Shown here: one piece after another, positions 1 through 13,700 of the stretch
Position numbering within the stretch: position 1 is the stretch's first letter
Layout: the number at the start of each line of letters is the position of its first letter
From: Datura wrightii
Lineage: Eukaryota; Streptophyta; Magnoliopsida; Solanales; Solanaceae
Direction: 5' to 3'
NCBI GenBank assembly: GCA_035772735.1
Contig: JASDFA010000008.1
Location: forward strand, 1,656,501 to 1,720,500
Length of the DNA stretch: 64,000 bases
Notes under the pieces: generated by a model
What the model was told of the DNA's origin: nothing
What the model saw: only the letters and a program-made list of their open reading frames with translations
Database searches by the model: none
Made by a program: the position numbers and the translations under genes

Positions 1-445
1 ACTTCCCTTATCTTGTCTGTCATGAAGGCCACTCCCACCTTGACCATATAACTTTGTTCCTAATTATATCTCTCCTACTATGCACACATATCCATCTAAG
101 CATCTTCATTTCCACTACTTTCATCTTTTGGATGTGGGTGTTCTTGACTGGTCAACATTCTCCCCCACACAATAATATTTGTCTAACCACCACTCAGTAG
201 AACTTACTTTTAAGACTTGACCACACATTCTTGTCACATAGTATGAGGCAAGCCTCTATTTAACCCACCCCTGCTCCAATACGGTGTGCGACACTGTCAA
301 TCTCCCTGTCTCGTTATATTATGGACCCAAGATATTTGGAGCTTTCTCTCTTTGGTGTGATTAGTGCATCAATCCTCACTTCCACCTTCATCTCATGTGC
401 CGCGTCACTAAACTTACACTCCAGGTATTCTGTTTTAGTCATGCA
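1..445 (-). mobile_element. RTE-like LINE, C-terminal ORF fragment (decayed)
   Basis: Read on the minus strand, this stretch gives pieces such as TEYLECKFSD, KYLGSII, and a broken run resembling KFYxVVVRxxLLxGxExxPVK followed by HIQKMKVVEMKMLRWIC. This is the familiar end of plant RTE-type LINE reverse transcriptase ORFs. Several in-frame stops make it a pseudogene. It runs off the left edge of the window, so its true extent is unknown. The family call is from memory of the motif pattern, not a search. Confidence 0.6.
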
Positions 446-639
446 CGGTATCCACATAATAGTACTATAATATTTTATGTATATGAAAAAAGTAAAAAGA
501 ACCTTCTCATTGAAAGTATATGAATTTCTAAATTGACCTCCATTTGCTAAATCCGAAATTGCTATGATCATTTCCTTTATTTTTCTGATAAGTACAATCA
601 TGCAATGACTTATATAGTTGGGTTCAATTCCTCTCACAT

Positions 640-1009
640 CAGTGTTGTCAAAGGCGCGCTTAAGCCTGAAGCGAGACTCAAAACACGTTGAGCGCTTCGC
701 CTTGCTTAATGTGCACTTTAGTGTCATCATCAGGGCTCTAAAACAAACTTTTCTTTGCAAATGAGCGTTTCCTGAAAAGTCTACACTAAACAATTGATAT
801 TTCACTTAATTCTAAGCAGTTCATTTTTTTTGTCCAGATATTTGTTATTCATGCTTATAATTATTAGTCTTGGACTAGATACATATATAAATGTATGTTT
901 TCTCCCTTTGTGCCTTTTCTCATTAAAGCTCACGCTTTATTTGCGCTTTGCGCTTAAAGCCCCAATGGACTTTAGAGTTTTTTTGCGCTTTTCGCTTTTG
1001 ATAACACTG
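640..1009. mobile_element. hAT-type MITE with 8-bp target site duplication
   Basis: The element begins CAGTGTTGTCAAA and ends with the imperfect inverse TTTTGATAACACTG. It is flanked by the perfect 8-bp direct repeat TCTCACAT (632-639 and 1010-1017). CA-G terminal inverted repeats with an 8-bp duplication are characteristic of the hAT superfamily. At 370 bp with no coding capacity it is a non-autonomous MITE. Its inner arms are rich in CGCTTAAGC/GCGCTTTGCGC words, which extend the foldback. It lies in intron 1 or upstream of the transporter gene, depending on where exon 1 is. Confidence 0.8.
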
Positions 1010-1184
1010 TCTCACATATAACAAAATTATTTACTACAATTATATTTGAGAGTTATTCATATACTCATAATTGAAGTAGATACCTGATTTATACACCAAA
1101 CTATGCCATAAAATGACCTCCGAACTAATACAGAAGGACCACGGATGGGGGATTTTCAATACTATTTTTTGGCGAGTGCGTGGT

Positions 1185-1445
1185 AGTAAAAGAGGAGGCG
1201 TTGGGTGGTAAAAGTAAAAAGGGTAAAAAATGCCCCTCGACTATGCGAAATAGAACAATTTTGTCCTCTGTTAGAAAGGTGTTTCACTCCTACCCAGCCG
1301 TTATCATAGTAAAAGAGGAGGGGTAAAAAGGCGTTGGGTGGTAAAAGTAAAAAGGGTAGAAAATGCCCCTAGACTTTGGTAATGGCTACAGAGGGAAAAA
1401 TTGTTCTATTTCGCATAGTCTGAGGGGCATTTTTTATCCTTAACT
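1185..1445. mobile_element. Foldback/MITE-like inverted repeat with internal duplication
   Basis: Positions 1221-1270 (AAAAAATGCCCCTCGACTAT onward) reappear in inverse orientation at about 1388-1439, giving a long imperfect hairpin. A block starting GTAAAAGAGGAGG and ending AAATGCCCCT is also directly repeated at about 1185-1242 and 1307-1370. I could not find a clean target site duplication, so the ends are approximate. The terminal words resemble those of the Mutator-type MITE at 13780-14743, but membership of that family is only a guess. Confidence 0.5.
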
Positions 1446-1629
1446 CTTTTTTTAATATGGATCTTTGGTTTAAAATTAAGTTGGGTATGTGTAAATACTC
1501 TGGCTATTCCATATCTTAAAGCTTATCGTCTGTCATTTTTGTTTAATGTAGAAGATGATAATTAGATGCAAATGTGATTCCCGGCAAGTAACCTTTGTTG
1601 AGTCATCTTAAATAATTTCCTATTTGCAG

Positions 1630-1735
1630 AATGAGAACAGTGGACTCTACACTGGAGATGGTTCTGTTGATATCAAGGGTAATCCTGTTTTAAAGAGTGA
1701 GACAGGGAACTGGAGAGCTTGTCCCTTTATTCTTG
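1630..1735 (+). CDS. Transporter exon 2
   Basis: Starts after the acceptor TTTGCAG (AG 1628-1629) and ends before the donor GTATGT at 1736. It encodes 35 residues plus one base, ending in CPFILG, the cytoplasmic N-terminal segment leading into the first helix. The first base begins a complete codon (Asn). No plausible start codon with the expected acidic N-terminus lies in 1-1620, so exon 1 is taken to be outside the window. Confidence 0.9.
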
Positions 1736-4700
1736 GTATGTCAGACTCAGATTTCCCTTTTCTTTTCTTCTCTTCTTTTGTCTCCTTTTCCCTGTTTTGC
1801 ATAGTTATTTATTCACTCTGTTTTATGGTATAACTGATTTGGTTGCTGATTTTGGTCTCAGGTAATGAATGTTGTGAACGTTTGGCATACTATGGTATTG
1901 CTGCTAATCTTGTTACCTATCTTACTACAAAGTTACACCAGGGAAATGTATCAGCTGCTAGAAATGTTACAACATGGCAAGGCACTTGTTACCTAACACC
2001 CCTTATTGGGGCTGTACTGGCAGATGCATATTGGGGAAGATATTGGACGATTGCTACCTTCTCCACTATCTACTTCATCGTAAATATCTCACCTTCCTTT
2101 TACACGAAGTACTAAACTTATGGTGTGTGAGATGATTATAAAATTTCTTCTTGTGACTTGCATATTCATATTGTCATTTCCCTTTCCTACTGGAGAGTTT
2201 CTCTTAACATTACTAATTTCAATTTACTGATACCTGTTTTATTTCCACTCCTAGGGGAATGCCAAAGCTTAACTTTGATGTTTTCTCATAAATAGTTGAA
2301 ACTGTACTGGTCATCTTTAGATTAATTAGGAAGCTCAGTAAGCAGGTCTGGCTAATGGCGTTGTGGGCCTGGACCTTTCCCACTGTGCTCGATCTTGGTG
2401 AATCTTATTTTTCTACAATTTGGTGGAACAGAAGTAGTGGTGCAGGCCGGTCATCAACTTTTTACTGAATCTTATATAGACATTCAGATGACAATAAAAA
2501 AGAATTTACACTTTTGAAATTTATTATGTTTCAGCTAGTTTATCATTCATATATGGAACATTAGAATAGATAATAGAATGATATTCAAAGGGAACTTTGG
2601 ATATCTGGAGATGTTTCTCGTCGTTCCTATCTGTAACAGCAGAGAGTATTTCATCTCCCCACACCCCAAAATAAAAAGGAAAGAGGGAGAAGAAGATAAG
2701 GAAAAACAGTAGAGATTACAGAATCAAGTGATTCATATTTTAAAAAACTCTAGGGATTTGACAGCAACTTGTTTTCCATTTCAAAAACGGAAAAAGAATA
2801 AACGCTAAGCCTAGCAGCCCTTCCCTGGTGAATTTTGGGGGATCTTGAGGCGACTGGTAGCCATGGTGGCTATTGCCGCTGGACAGCCTCCGAACCCTAC
2901 TTCCAATGCTTCACTCCTTAAATCCTCCACTGCACAGCCCCATGCAACCTATTCCACTCAAACCTGTTGTGGGAGCCTATTGTGACTTGGGATTCAGACA
3001 GTTTGATCGACTTATCATCAAGGAGAATTTACAATACGCTGTTATTCATAAATTTCATATGGATGACCGGAACTGAAAAATTTAAGAAAGATTATTCCAA
3101 CTCAATGTGACATCAAGGTTGATTACAAGATATGGTTCTTAAGAAATCATTTTGTGCTAATATGCTAACCAAGCCGACGTTCTATCTCAGTGTTAAAGAT
3201 ATATTTACCAATGTTAAAGTGGGATCCTTGGTTTGATCCAGATGAAGAAACGTCCATTGCAGCTGCATGTATTTCATTTTCAGGCCTACCTCCTGATTTA
3301 TCTACTAAAGAGTCAGTATTTTCTCTTGCATCGGCTGTTGGGTATTTGACAGTGGACATGGGTACAAATAATCAAACTCGACCTAGCTGCTAGGGTGAAG
3401 GTTGAGGTCGATTTTCTTGGAGATTTCCCAAAAAAGTGCAGATTGACAGTCATGACATTGTTAAAGGTGAAGTCAGATCAAAATGGATAAAACTACATTA
3501 TGATTATTTGCGCTAATATTACAAGCACTACCATCTTCAAGGTCGTAATGGTGAGGAATGCTGTGTGTTACATCCAAAATCGAATGTGGAGAAGAATGAA
3601 GACCAAACTGGTAGGTTAGATAAGGTAACGTCTAACGATACTACTGAACCAATTAAAGTGTTGAAGAGTTGTAAAGTAGTGGGCAGTCCTAAAAGGAAAC
3701 AGATTTAGGAAAAGGCGGAGAGTAATAAGAAGGTTGATGGTGCAACTGATTGACAGATTGTTGCTCATAAATCTGATGGTTCAAAAGGTAAGGAGTTCTC
3801 TATTTTACCAGCAAATAGTTCTTTTGCTCCAATAGCTGATATAGAGGAGAAAGAAAACTAAGGTAATGCTAATAATAATGTGGCAATTGTACTTGATGAA
3901 TCCCCAAAGAAAGGTAGCTAATGCTCCTACTTTAACTGCAACGCCAATTACTATCTTGAAAAGGGAGGATATTCCTAATCAATCTAGGATGGAGGACACT
4001 AGGCAGGAGGCATTGGTTGGTCGCTTAATTAAGTCAAAGAACAAGGAGCTGGGTGGAGGCGAAGTATCGTTGTCAAATGAACCTGGGAAAGGCTTGTGCA
4101 ATTAACAAAGGAGTGGGTTGAATATTATTTCCCCGATATTAAAGATTTTCTTATAGTTACCACGAACCAGTTGTGTCCCCACGTTCCTTCACAAACCTTT
4201 GATAAGTCTTCACTTGTCTCCTCCTTTCAGGAATAAGAGTGAATCCAATTTAAAGTGGGGGGATCAAGTAGAATTGGACTAGGCAGATGCTGATGCACCT
4301 ACTGGCGTTGGTAACTTGAATGTAGGTCTCATGAGGCAAGAAAATGTAGCAGCTGAACTTGTCACTAAAATTGTTGATGGCCAAGGAATTGTTGATGCAA
4401 TGGTGATCCATTGGAACATGAAAACTTTGAGAAGTCTGTAAGATTTTATGAAGAGGATGATGAATCCACGGTGCAGAATTTTCAAATGTTTTTAGAACTG
4501 GTTACGAAAAGGAGCCTGGCAGAGAGAATTTAAGACATCTTAATTTACCTCCTAGGATGCAACCAAAGAGGACAGCTTCCCCCGCCAAAAAAAAGAAGAC
4601 AATTATGGTGAATAAGGTTCTAGTTTGAATATCAGGTCTTGCACTATTGCTTACCGTGCATAGAAAGCACCAGTTTGTGCTTATTCGTCTTATGGAAAGT

Positions 4701-7700
4701 TTTCTAAATGCAAGCAAAATTGAGAGGTACATGAGGAGATCGGGACTTTATACTGCTTTTGTAAATTGTAAATTCTTCAGAGAAGATTTGTGCTTTTATT
4801 GATGAAAATTTCAAAGTCACGGTTCTTAGGGATATGGAGCAACAACTCACTCTCAAATCGTATCATCAAGGTCTAGATAAGAAGTTTACTTTGACTCTTA
4901 TATATGCTAAATGTGATATGCGTGAACAAATTGAACTATGGGATTCATTATATCATCTTAAAAGGGACATCAATACCCATTATATGGTAGTGGGTGACTT
5001 CAATGTGGTTCTATCAGAGGATGAAAAATTTGAAGGGCTGCCTGCATTAGCTACCTAATATGAGGATTTTACACATTGTATGTCAAACTGTGGTTTAAAT
5101 AATTAGGGTTTCAAAGGGAGTGTCTGTACTTGGTGGAATGGAAGAAGATGAAGCTTGTATTTTTAAAAATTAGATAGATGTATTGGCAATCAAGAATTAC
5201 AAGACTAATTTTCCTAATGTTGAGGTTGAACATCTAGTCCGAAGTGGCTTAGATCATGCTCCTTTATTATTTAATGGTACTGTGGAGTATTTTCCTATTA
5301 AAGCCATATGAGTTCTTGAAATTTTGGATTAAGAATGAGGAATTTCAACTGGTGGTTAGGAATAATTGGACTGCAGATTTTTTGCGAGATCCGTTCTTTA
5401 TTATTCAATACAAGTTGAAGAATGTAAAAAAAGGCCCGTGTGCAATGGAGCAAAACAGCTTATGGTGATAATTTTCCAGCGTGTAGTTACTCTGATGTCA
5501 TTAAGGTACATGAGGTTCAATTTGAATTGCATCCTTAGCTCAATCAAAAAAGTTTGCATAATGCACAAACAGAGTTGAATGAATATCTGCACTTGGAGGA
5601 GGAATTTTGGAAGAAAAAACAGATATCACATGGTTCAAGGAGGGAAATACAAAGTTCTTTCATTCTCATGTTAAAGGAAGAAGGAAAAAGCTTCATCTGA
5701 AAAGAATTCAAGATGCTGATGGTATATGGAGGGACACTATTGAACAGCTTTCCAATGAAGCTATCAGATTCATTCAAGAACAAATCAAGGAATAAAGGGT
5801 GCCCGACATCTTGCTATCTAGAAAAGAAGTTAAGCAAGCGGTGTTTGGTTTAAATGGTTAAAGTGCCCATGGTCTTGATGGTTTACATGCTTGTTTTATG
5901 TATGGCGTAAAATGTTAGAGGCATGAGAGTTGACTGAGCGTTAAATTTGGTGGCAAATTAAAAGGGCATCCTCTTAATTTTTGGTTTGATATTGGACGGG
6001 ATTGTGTGCACTTTACTTTATAACGCCAGATGATTTTCCTATTGATGAAGATATCATGAATGTGCTGGAGGTCTTGGAAAATGTTTTATGTTATTCTGCA
6101 ACACATTCTCATAGGATATTGCCTCCCATATTATTCATGAAATTCAGCTCCCTAAGTTTGTTGGTACTCATATTTGGCGAATCTTGCATTTGACGACGAT
6201 TGTGAGGTATGTTTCAACTCATTTGAAGAGGTTGTTCCCAAAGATAGTAGGATTCTTAATGCGGACAAGTTTCAACTCCCGTTTCTACACATAAGAACTA
6301 TCAAGCAGTGATGAGTGATTGTCAAGGTGCTGACTATTTGTTGAAGTTGTGGGCCAATTTAAGTGAATTCACATACCTGCAAAACATAAGATGTAACAGA
6401 GATGAAATCATGAAGATGATGGAAATGGGCAATTTCATGGTTTAGGAATGTGCAAGGCTGCTGTGTATCAGTTTTTTGGTTATTCTACATGAGTATCTCT
6501 ACTATTCTTTCATGGTGTATTTGCATCTTAATATCCAGTATAAATTCGAAGATGCTTTTGCTCTACTTAACTTTTGCAATTTGGAACTTTAGATATGATG
6601 TAAAGGTAGAAGTGACCCTGCATATTCTATTAGTTTGGAGTAAATTAGTCACTCTGGCACACTGCCTATTGACATATTAACTAAAAGAAGTGATACATAT
6701 TTAACCTTTTTCATATCTTTTATAATTGGTGGATGCAACTGTGGTACCGGATGATGTGACCTTGGTTCTAGGTTTATGTATTGTTGTTGCAACTTTGAGG
6801 AAGGTAGAGCCACTTTCTCAGCAAATCTGCTCAAGTGTCAATTTCCTTTTATGATAAACCCAAAGAGATCTACTTTACCTTCTAATACTGTTTCAGATTA
6901 GCTATCAACTTCGTCATATGGAACTTATAACAACTTTGTGGATTGTGTCATATTTGCCATGTTATAGACAAACTAAAGTTGGGGGAAAACATAAGAATGT
7001 TGTAAGGAAGAAATGTAGTAGCTATCTGCTAAGTGCCTTTTTCCTCTTTAGAACTTTTGTGATTAAAGGTCTCATCTTTATGCTTGATATAGAAAGTTCA
7101 AGTGAGACAGTAAGGCCTCATTTGTTTTATTAAGATTAAGACGTCTGAATCTAAATGCACATATGAATGATTAAGATGTTGTCTCTAGATCTGAACACTG
7201 AATGATTAACGTTGTTTGTTTTTTTAACATCTGAATGTGCGTACTTTATTTATATACTTTATTTATATGTAAATAAATTTACACTTCAAATAAAAAATAA
7301 TTAAATATTAAAAACATATTAATTTAATATAATAAATTTATTATCTGATAAAAAATAAAAATATTTATGTTTTCTTTTCTAGTTATGGCGGAGATTGTTT
7401 GTAATAGTGGTTGTGGTAATGATTGGGGTTAATGGCTAGTAATTATGATGGTGATAGTTACTAGTATTGATGGTGGTGATAGTTAATAGTATTGGTGATG
7501 GTGATAGTTATGATGATGGAGTTGATAGGTGTTGTAGTAACTAACGTGATGGTTGTGATGGTGAAGTTGATTGATGTTAGTAGTCGATGGTGTTGGTGGT
7601 GGCTAAAGAATGTGTGGTGATTGACAATGTGTTAGTAGTAGTTGGCGGTGGTGCTATTTGTGAGGGTGAAGGTGGTGGTAGTAGGGATTGGTCGTAGTGG

Positions 7701-10700
7701 TGGTAGTGAGTTATAGCGGCGATAGAGGTGGCGGCGGCGGCGGTAGTGCATATAATTATAATGATGGAAGTGGTATGTGTAGTAATGACTGACAATAGTG
7801 GTTAGCAGCAATGGTGATTGCCAGTGGTTGTTGTTGTGATGTCTAGGGTGGTTGGCGACGGTAATGGTGATTGACAATGGTGACAGAGGTGGTTGGTGGT
7901 GGCGGTGGCGGCTGGTGGTTGACGATGGTAACGATGGTGGTTGTGATGATAGAGGTGAGTAATAGTGGTGGCTAGTGGTCGTGGATAGAGTGATGGTGAC
8001 AACCTCTTAATGATATTAAGACTTAGTTCCAGATCTTAATGATTAAGACCTATTCAGACCAAATAAATGCTTAAAATCTTAATGAAAACAAACGCACTTA
8101 ATGGCTTAAGATCTGAATCATTCAGATTCAGACCTTCATTAAGTGCAAACAAATGAGGCCTAAATACATGTCTTGTCTTGAAAACCATAACCTTAAATTT
8201 GTACTGCCCTATCTCCCTTTTGCAACTGAGATTTTACCTTTACTCTAGCCTCTAGTGCAACAATGAATTGCGAAGCATATCCTGTTCTTGCAGCCTTTCT
8301 TTCTCTTACATTTGCTTGCTGTACTTACACTTCTTATTTCATGTTTTTTGTGTTGTTGATTGGTTGTATAGGGCATGTGTACATTGACGCTATCAGCTTC
8401 AGTTCCAGCTTTTAAGCCCCCTGAATGTGTGGGTTCTGTGTGCCCTTCAGCAAATCCTGCCCAGTATGCCATATTCTTTTTTGGCCTCTATCTGATTGCT
8501 CTTGGTACTGGTGGGATTAAGCCATGTGTTTCGTCATTTGGAGCTGATCAATTTGATGACACAGATCCAAAAGAGAGGGTTAAAAAGGGATCCTTCTTCA
8601 ATTGGTTCTATTTTTCTATCAACATTGGAGCTTTAATATCGAGCAGTTTGATTGTGTGGATTCAAGAAAATGCTGGATGGGGCCTTGGGTTTGGCATCCC
8701 TGCAGTTTTCATGGGCATTGCCATTGCAAGTTTCTTTTTTGGTACACCACTCTACAGATGTCAGAAGCCTGGTGGAAGTCCTCTCACAAGAATGTGCCAG
8801 GTTTTGGTTGCAGTCTTCCACAAATGGAACTTATCTGTCCCCGATGACAGTACACTACTTTATGAAACCCCAGACAAAAGCTCTGCAATTGAAGGAAGCC
8901 GCAAGCTGTTGCACACTGATGAACTGAGGTGATAATATTTTCCTTTTTGCCAAGGAGTACATTTTTATTTTACACTCTCTTCTCCTCGTTCTCGTAAGGC
9001 TCGTATGAAAGTCATGACGTTTATAAAGACAATAATCATGCCAAATGAGTCATACTTCAAAGTCAAAATCAGAATATCTTTCATATCATATCATATCATT
9101 TCATACTTAGAGTTGCACTTTGAGGCATAACTTTAAAGAAACACAGAAAATTCACGCTCGCTTGCCCCCTCGAAAACATACATTCACATTTAAAACATTT
9201 TCATACATCTTTAGAATCATGCCTTTTGGCAAAGGACTCTAGGAAGGTATATCTAAAACTTTCTTGGATGTAGTTTAGTTTATCAAATAATTGACACTTG
9301 AAATGCTCAACAATATTTACATGCACACAATTCAAATCTATCTAGCCATTACAACTCAGTATAAGCCATCTAGGCTTTGGACTTAGGCTTCAAGTCATCC
9401 AAGTCCCTAATTGTTCATGATTGGTGAAATCTTGATCCACCATCAATCCCCTTAATTAGACTGTTGAAGCTATTTGGATCGCTCAATAACCAATTCATAT
9501 TCGCAATTACTATTCACCTTCTTCTTCCCCACCCAACCAACAACCTTCATTGATACCCATTCATAAGGTTCAGTCGATACTTCAATTAACTATGTTTGCT
9601 ACTCAAAAATTACCTTCTACATATTTATTTAACATCATAAATGAAGTGTGGCTAGTGGAATTACCTCTTTGAAGTCAAACCACTCTAGAAATCCAATTTG
9701 TGATGATTCTTGAAGATTTGATGAATTCTAACGAATCCAATGTGATTTTGATGTTAGTGCTAGCCTTTAATGAATGAAATCTATCCAAAACATGATAAAT
9801 GACTCACTTTAATAGTGTGTTAAATGCCTTGTAGGTGTCTCTTTCAATGCTCCAAAATCTCCTCCAGTTCCTTTTTTTTTTCTGCATGATCTAATATATA
9901 TACGCAGGTAGATGGGCGATATGCTTGTGGCAATGGGGCTTGAATGCATTAACTCGGCTCATAGTGCACTTAGGGGTTGTTTTGGTTGCTGGTTAGGAAG
10001 GGAATTTTGCTGGTTAGGAAGGGAATTATTCATGTATTAAAGCTAAGCATAGTTAATACAATGTTTGGTAGCTTTTGTTATGTATAAAATTCAGCACACC
10101 AAGTACGGTGGTTGGTTATCATTTTACGATCCCACATAACTAAAACATGTACAAGTTATGAATCGATTTATGTATAATTTGTGTAGGATAGAAGATGGAA
10201 CAACTAAACCCTACATAACTTATACCTGCATAACTCTAACTAACAACCAACAGACCCCTTAGGCTGTTGCACTTGACCATATTAACCATTCCTGCGGTGC
10301 ATGAGCACCCAAGAACTTCTTGTAGGCTATCCTCATTATCCAACTCCCATATTGATACGTTTCTTGTTCCAACTTTCGCAAACACCTAATCATTTCCCAA
10401 ACACCTCACTCCTTATGGCCTTGTTAATGTATTTGGGGTGGGGATGGTGGGGGGGTGGGTGGGTGGTGGTGGTGGTGGTGGTTACTATAATCATGTAATT
10501 TGTCCTATAGTTAACGTACTAGAGTTTAAAATCTACGGGGAGTTATTGTAGACTAGTAGTATATGAAGTGGTAGGAAAACCATGAGATTTCAGATTCAAA
10601 TCTCTCTAATACCAGGTAATTTCTTCTCATCTACTTTAGATTTGTTGGGTAGAGTTGCATGATACATGTGCTGAATAATGGAGAAAAATATTATTGAATT

Positions 10701-13700
10701 GCGTATCTACATAGTTACAATGAGTCCTATTTATAGACACTAATTTACAATCCTTTTCCACATAGGATAATATATACAAATCCTATTCTTATTCCTATTC
10801 AAACACTCCCCTCAAGCTGGTGCATATAAGTTATATCTACCGAGTTTGTTATAAATGTAATTAATACGAGGACCAGTGAGGGACTTGGTGAAAATATCTG
10901 CAAGCTGATCGCTCGACTTCACAATGTTGTAAAAATATCTTCGGAGAGTATCTTTTCTCTGACAAATTGACAGTCAATCTCAATGTGCTTAGTCTTTTCA
11001 TGTAATATTGGATTCGATGCGACATAAAGGACAACTTGGTTATCACACACAAGTTTTATCTGACTGATTTCTCCAAATTTTAGTTCTATGACCAATTGTT
11101 TAATCCAAGCAAGCTCACAACTTACTATAGCCTTTGCTCAATATTCTGCTTCAGCACAAAAACTCTTGAATATATTAAATAACCCAGAACGATCTTTCAT
11201 TAAGAAAATCCAAGTACATCTTGAATAATCATCAATGGAACTAACAAAATAATGAAATCTTAAGGTTGAACTGACTCTACTAGGACCCTAAATATCAAAA
11301 TAAATTAATGAAAAAACAAACTCTACATGACTCTCATCACTATGTGGAAAGGTAGTGTGGGTGTGTTTCTCAAGTTAACACGACTCACAATCTAATGTGG
11401 CACTAGACAAACTAGGAACCATCTTCTGTAGCTTAATAAACTTGGATGTCCCAAACGTTTGTGAATTATGTCTGAAGATCTGTAACAGGCATGTTATGGA
11501 AGAATTATGAGAGGTGAGATAGTAGAGGCCTTGTGATTCATGCCTTGCGCCAATCATCTGTCCTGTACTGCGATCCTGCATAACAAAAGAATCATCAAGA
11601 AATATTATGGAATAATTTAGGGCATGCGTCAAACGACCGATGGATGCAAAATTAAAAGGACAACCAGGGACGTAAACAATAGAGTTTAGGGTGGCAAAAA
11701 ATGGGGATTAGCTTGTCCAACTCCCTTTGGTTTTGTTTGGATCTATTGACTAAAGTAACAGGAGGAAGAGACTGTGAATAAATAATATTTGACAAAAGTG
11801 ATTTGTTACCAAAAATATGATTAGAAGCGACTGAATCCGCGACCCACGGTCCAATGACACTAGATTTGAAACACAAGCAAAAGAATTACCAGCAACAAAA
11901 GTATCAGGATGAGCAACCGAGGCTACTTGTATATATGTCTGCTTACTTTCTTGATATTGAACAAACTCATTATATTTCCCTTCAGATAAAGAAAATCCCT
12001 GCAGTGTTGATCTGAGCAATATGAACATTATTGGGTGGTGGACCATGCAGAATATAGCATGTGTCGCGAGTGTGTCCAAGCCTATGACAATAACTATACA
12101 TCTGTCGAGATCTTCCAAAATGACTACCTCTTTGTTGATTTTTGTTCGATTTTCTGTGATGGAGATGCAAGAACAGGAGTCAATGGTGGGTGATGAAGCC
12201 ATTGTGTGACTGGAAGGCGGGGGAAGGCGAAGCAAACGAGAGGATAGTTCATCTATTTTAGAAACTGGATGACTAGCTAAAATTTTATCACACACCGAAT
12301 CAAGGTCAATAGGAAGTCAACCAAGTGCAAGAACTAGAAACAGCGTCTGTCTTTTCTCTCCTGTTACTTTTCAACATTCATGGTGACTGGCATTAAAATC
12401 TCAAGTTCCTCTATGACTGCATTCACCTGTCCCAAGTAAGTTGACATATCTGATTCTTGTTCTTTAAGTTTCATTCGAGATATCATGTCATAAAAACGAG
12501 ATATGTTTAATTTCAAATCTCAGTAGAGATAAAAATACTAGGTGATTTCTTCTCATCTGTCATTGCCTTAGTGGTAATTCAGTTACCTAGTTCCTGCTGC
12601 TTGTGGGGGTAGCAGGTATCCAATGGAATTAGTCGAGATGCATGAAAACTGGCCTGGCACCACGATTATATAAAAGAAAACAATTTAAAAAATGAGATAT
12701 GTCATTAGTATATAAAACATGAGTCTTTTCCAAACTGAAAACATGTTTGGAATGGACGAAACAAGGGTGCCAATAGATCGCCACAAAAGACTACATAATT
12801 GAGTGTCAAACTTCTGCCATTATGCTTTCATCTTTTCATCTATTTCGCTAGCCTTTTTCGTGTCAGGATCTTGAACACCTTGACCCTTGAACCACAACTC
12901 AACCGAGAAAGACAAACTAAATAGTTTGAACTTCCCATTAACAATTCAGAATTAGTCATAGGGCTTCAAGTTTTGATTCCCTGTGTTTTTGGAGCTAAAA
13001 ATATCAGATCCGAAAGACATCTATGGAATCTGACTTTGAAAGCTATGGGAAATCTGAAATTGGACTGGCAGTTTCCTGAGATATAACATCAAATGGACAA
13101 TGGCCCTAGAAAACAGACCGGAAAGCACAAGAAATTCAGATCTCGCTGAAAAAGTCCATTGAGAGCACCAGAATAGGGTTCCGGTGATAGGAATCCAAAA
13201 GAAACTTGGTGAGAAGGGTCGCAAGCACTGGGCGCCCTGATTGGAAAAGAAAAATTCTCGAAAAATCTGTCTGGAAACAACTCACACGCTTATCCGTGGA
13301 AGGAAAGCTCTTAGGAAAATTTTCTGTTAGCGGCGCATGGATGCATGTGAGGGATCTTCTGCCAGAGAATTTTTTCGAGGTTTGGTCGCTGCAGGCTGAT
13401 TTATCTTGGGGTGTTGTTGGTCTTCTTTGGACAACATCTCCAGAGAAGGATATTGATGGAGACAGGCCTAGGTCACCGGAAAATTGCACAAGGACTGAAA
13501 ATTTTCTTTGCCGGAAGAAGCTAGTATTTTGTGCAGCTATATTTTTTAGTCAATGCTCTGATACCATGTGAGAAATAATGGAGAAAAATATTATTGAATT
13601 GTGTATCTACATAGTTACAATGAGCCCTATTTGTAGACACTACATTATACTTCTTTTCCACGTAAATACTGTATACAAAATCTTATTCCTATTCTTATTC

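Noticed and set aside
314..805. 163-codon minus-strand open frame
   Set aside because: Only its C-terminal third matches LINE RT sequence; the rest crosses the hAT MITE and has no recognisable product. Treated as part of the LINE remnant, not a gene.
1..1620. Search for exon 1 of the transporter
   Set aside because: No ATG followed by a short acidic peptide and a GT donor of the right phase was seen; the region is occupied by a LINE tail and two MITEs. Exon 1 is assumed to lie upstream of the window.
7577..8002. Overlapping minus-strand frames with Thr/His/Pro-rich products
   Set aside because: They are translations of the GGT/GAT low-complexity tract inside the MITE; no start context or conservation.
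8602..8927. Alternative-frame ORFs within exon 4 of the transporter
   Set aside because: Shadow frames; the frame with the PTR motifs is clearly the real one.
13136..13571. Two opposite-strand frames of about 120 codons
   Set aside because: They lie in the copia leader next to the primer-binding site. The minus-strand frame has no domain I recognise and the + strand frame is its shadow.
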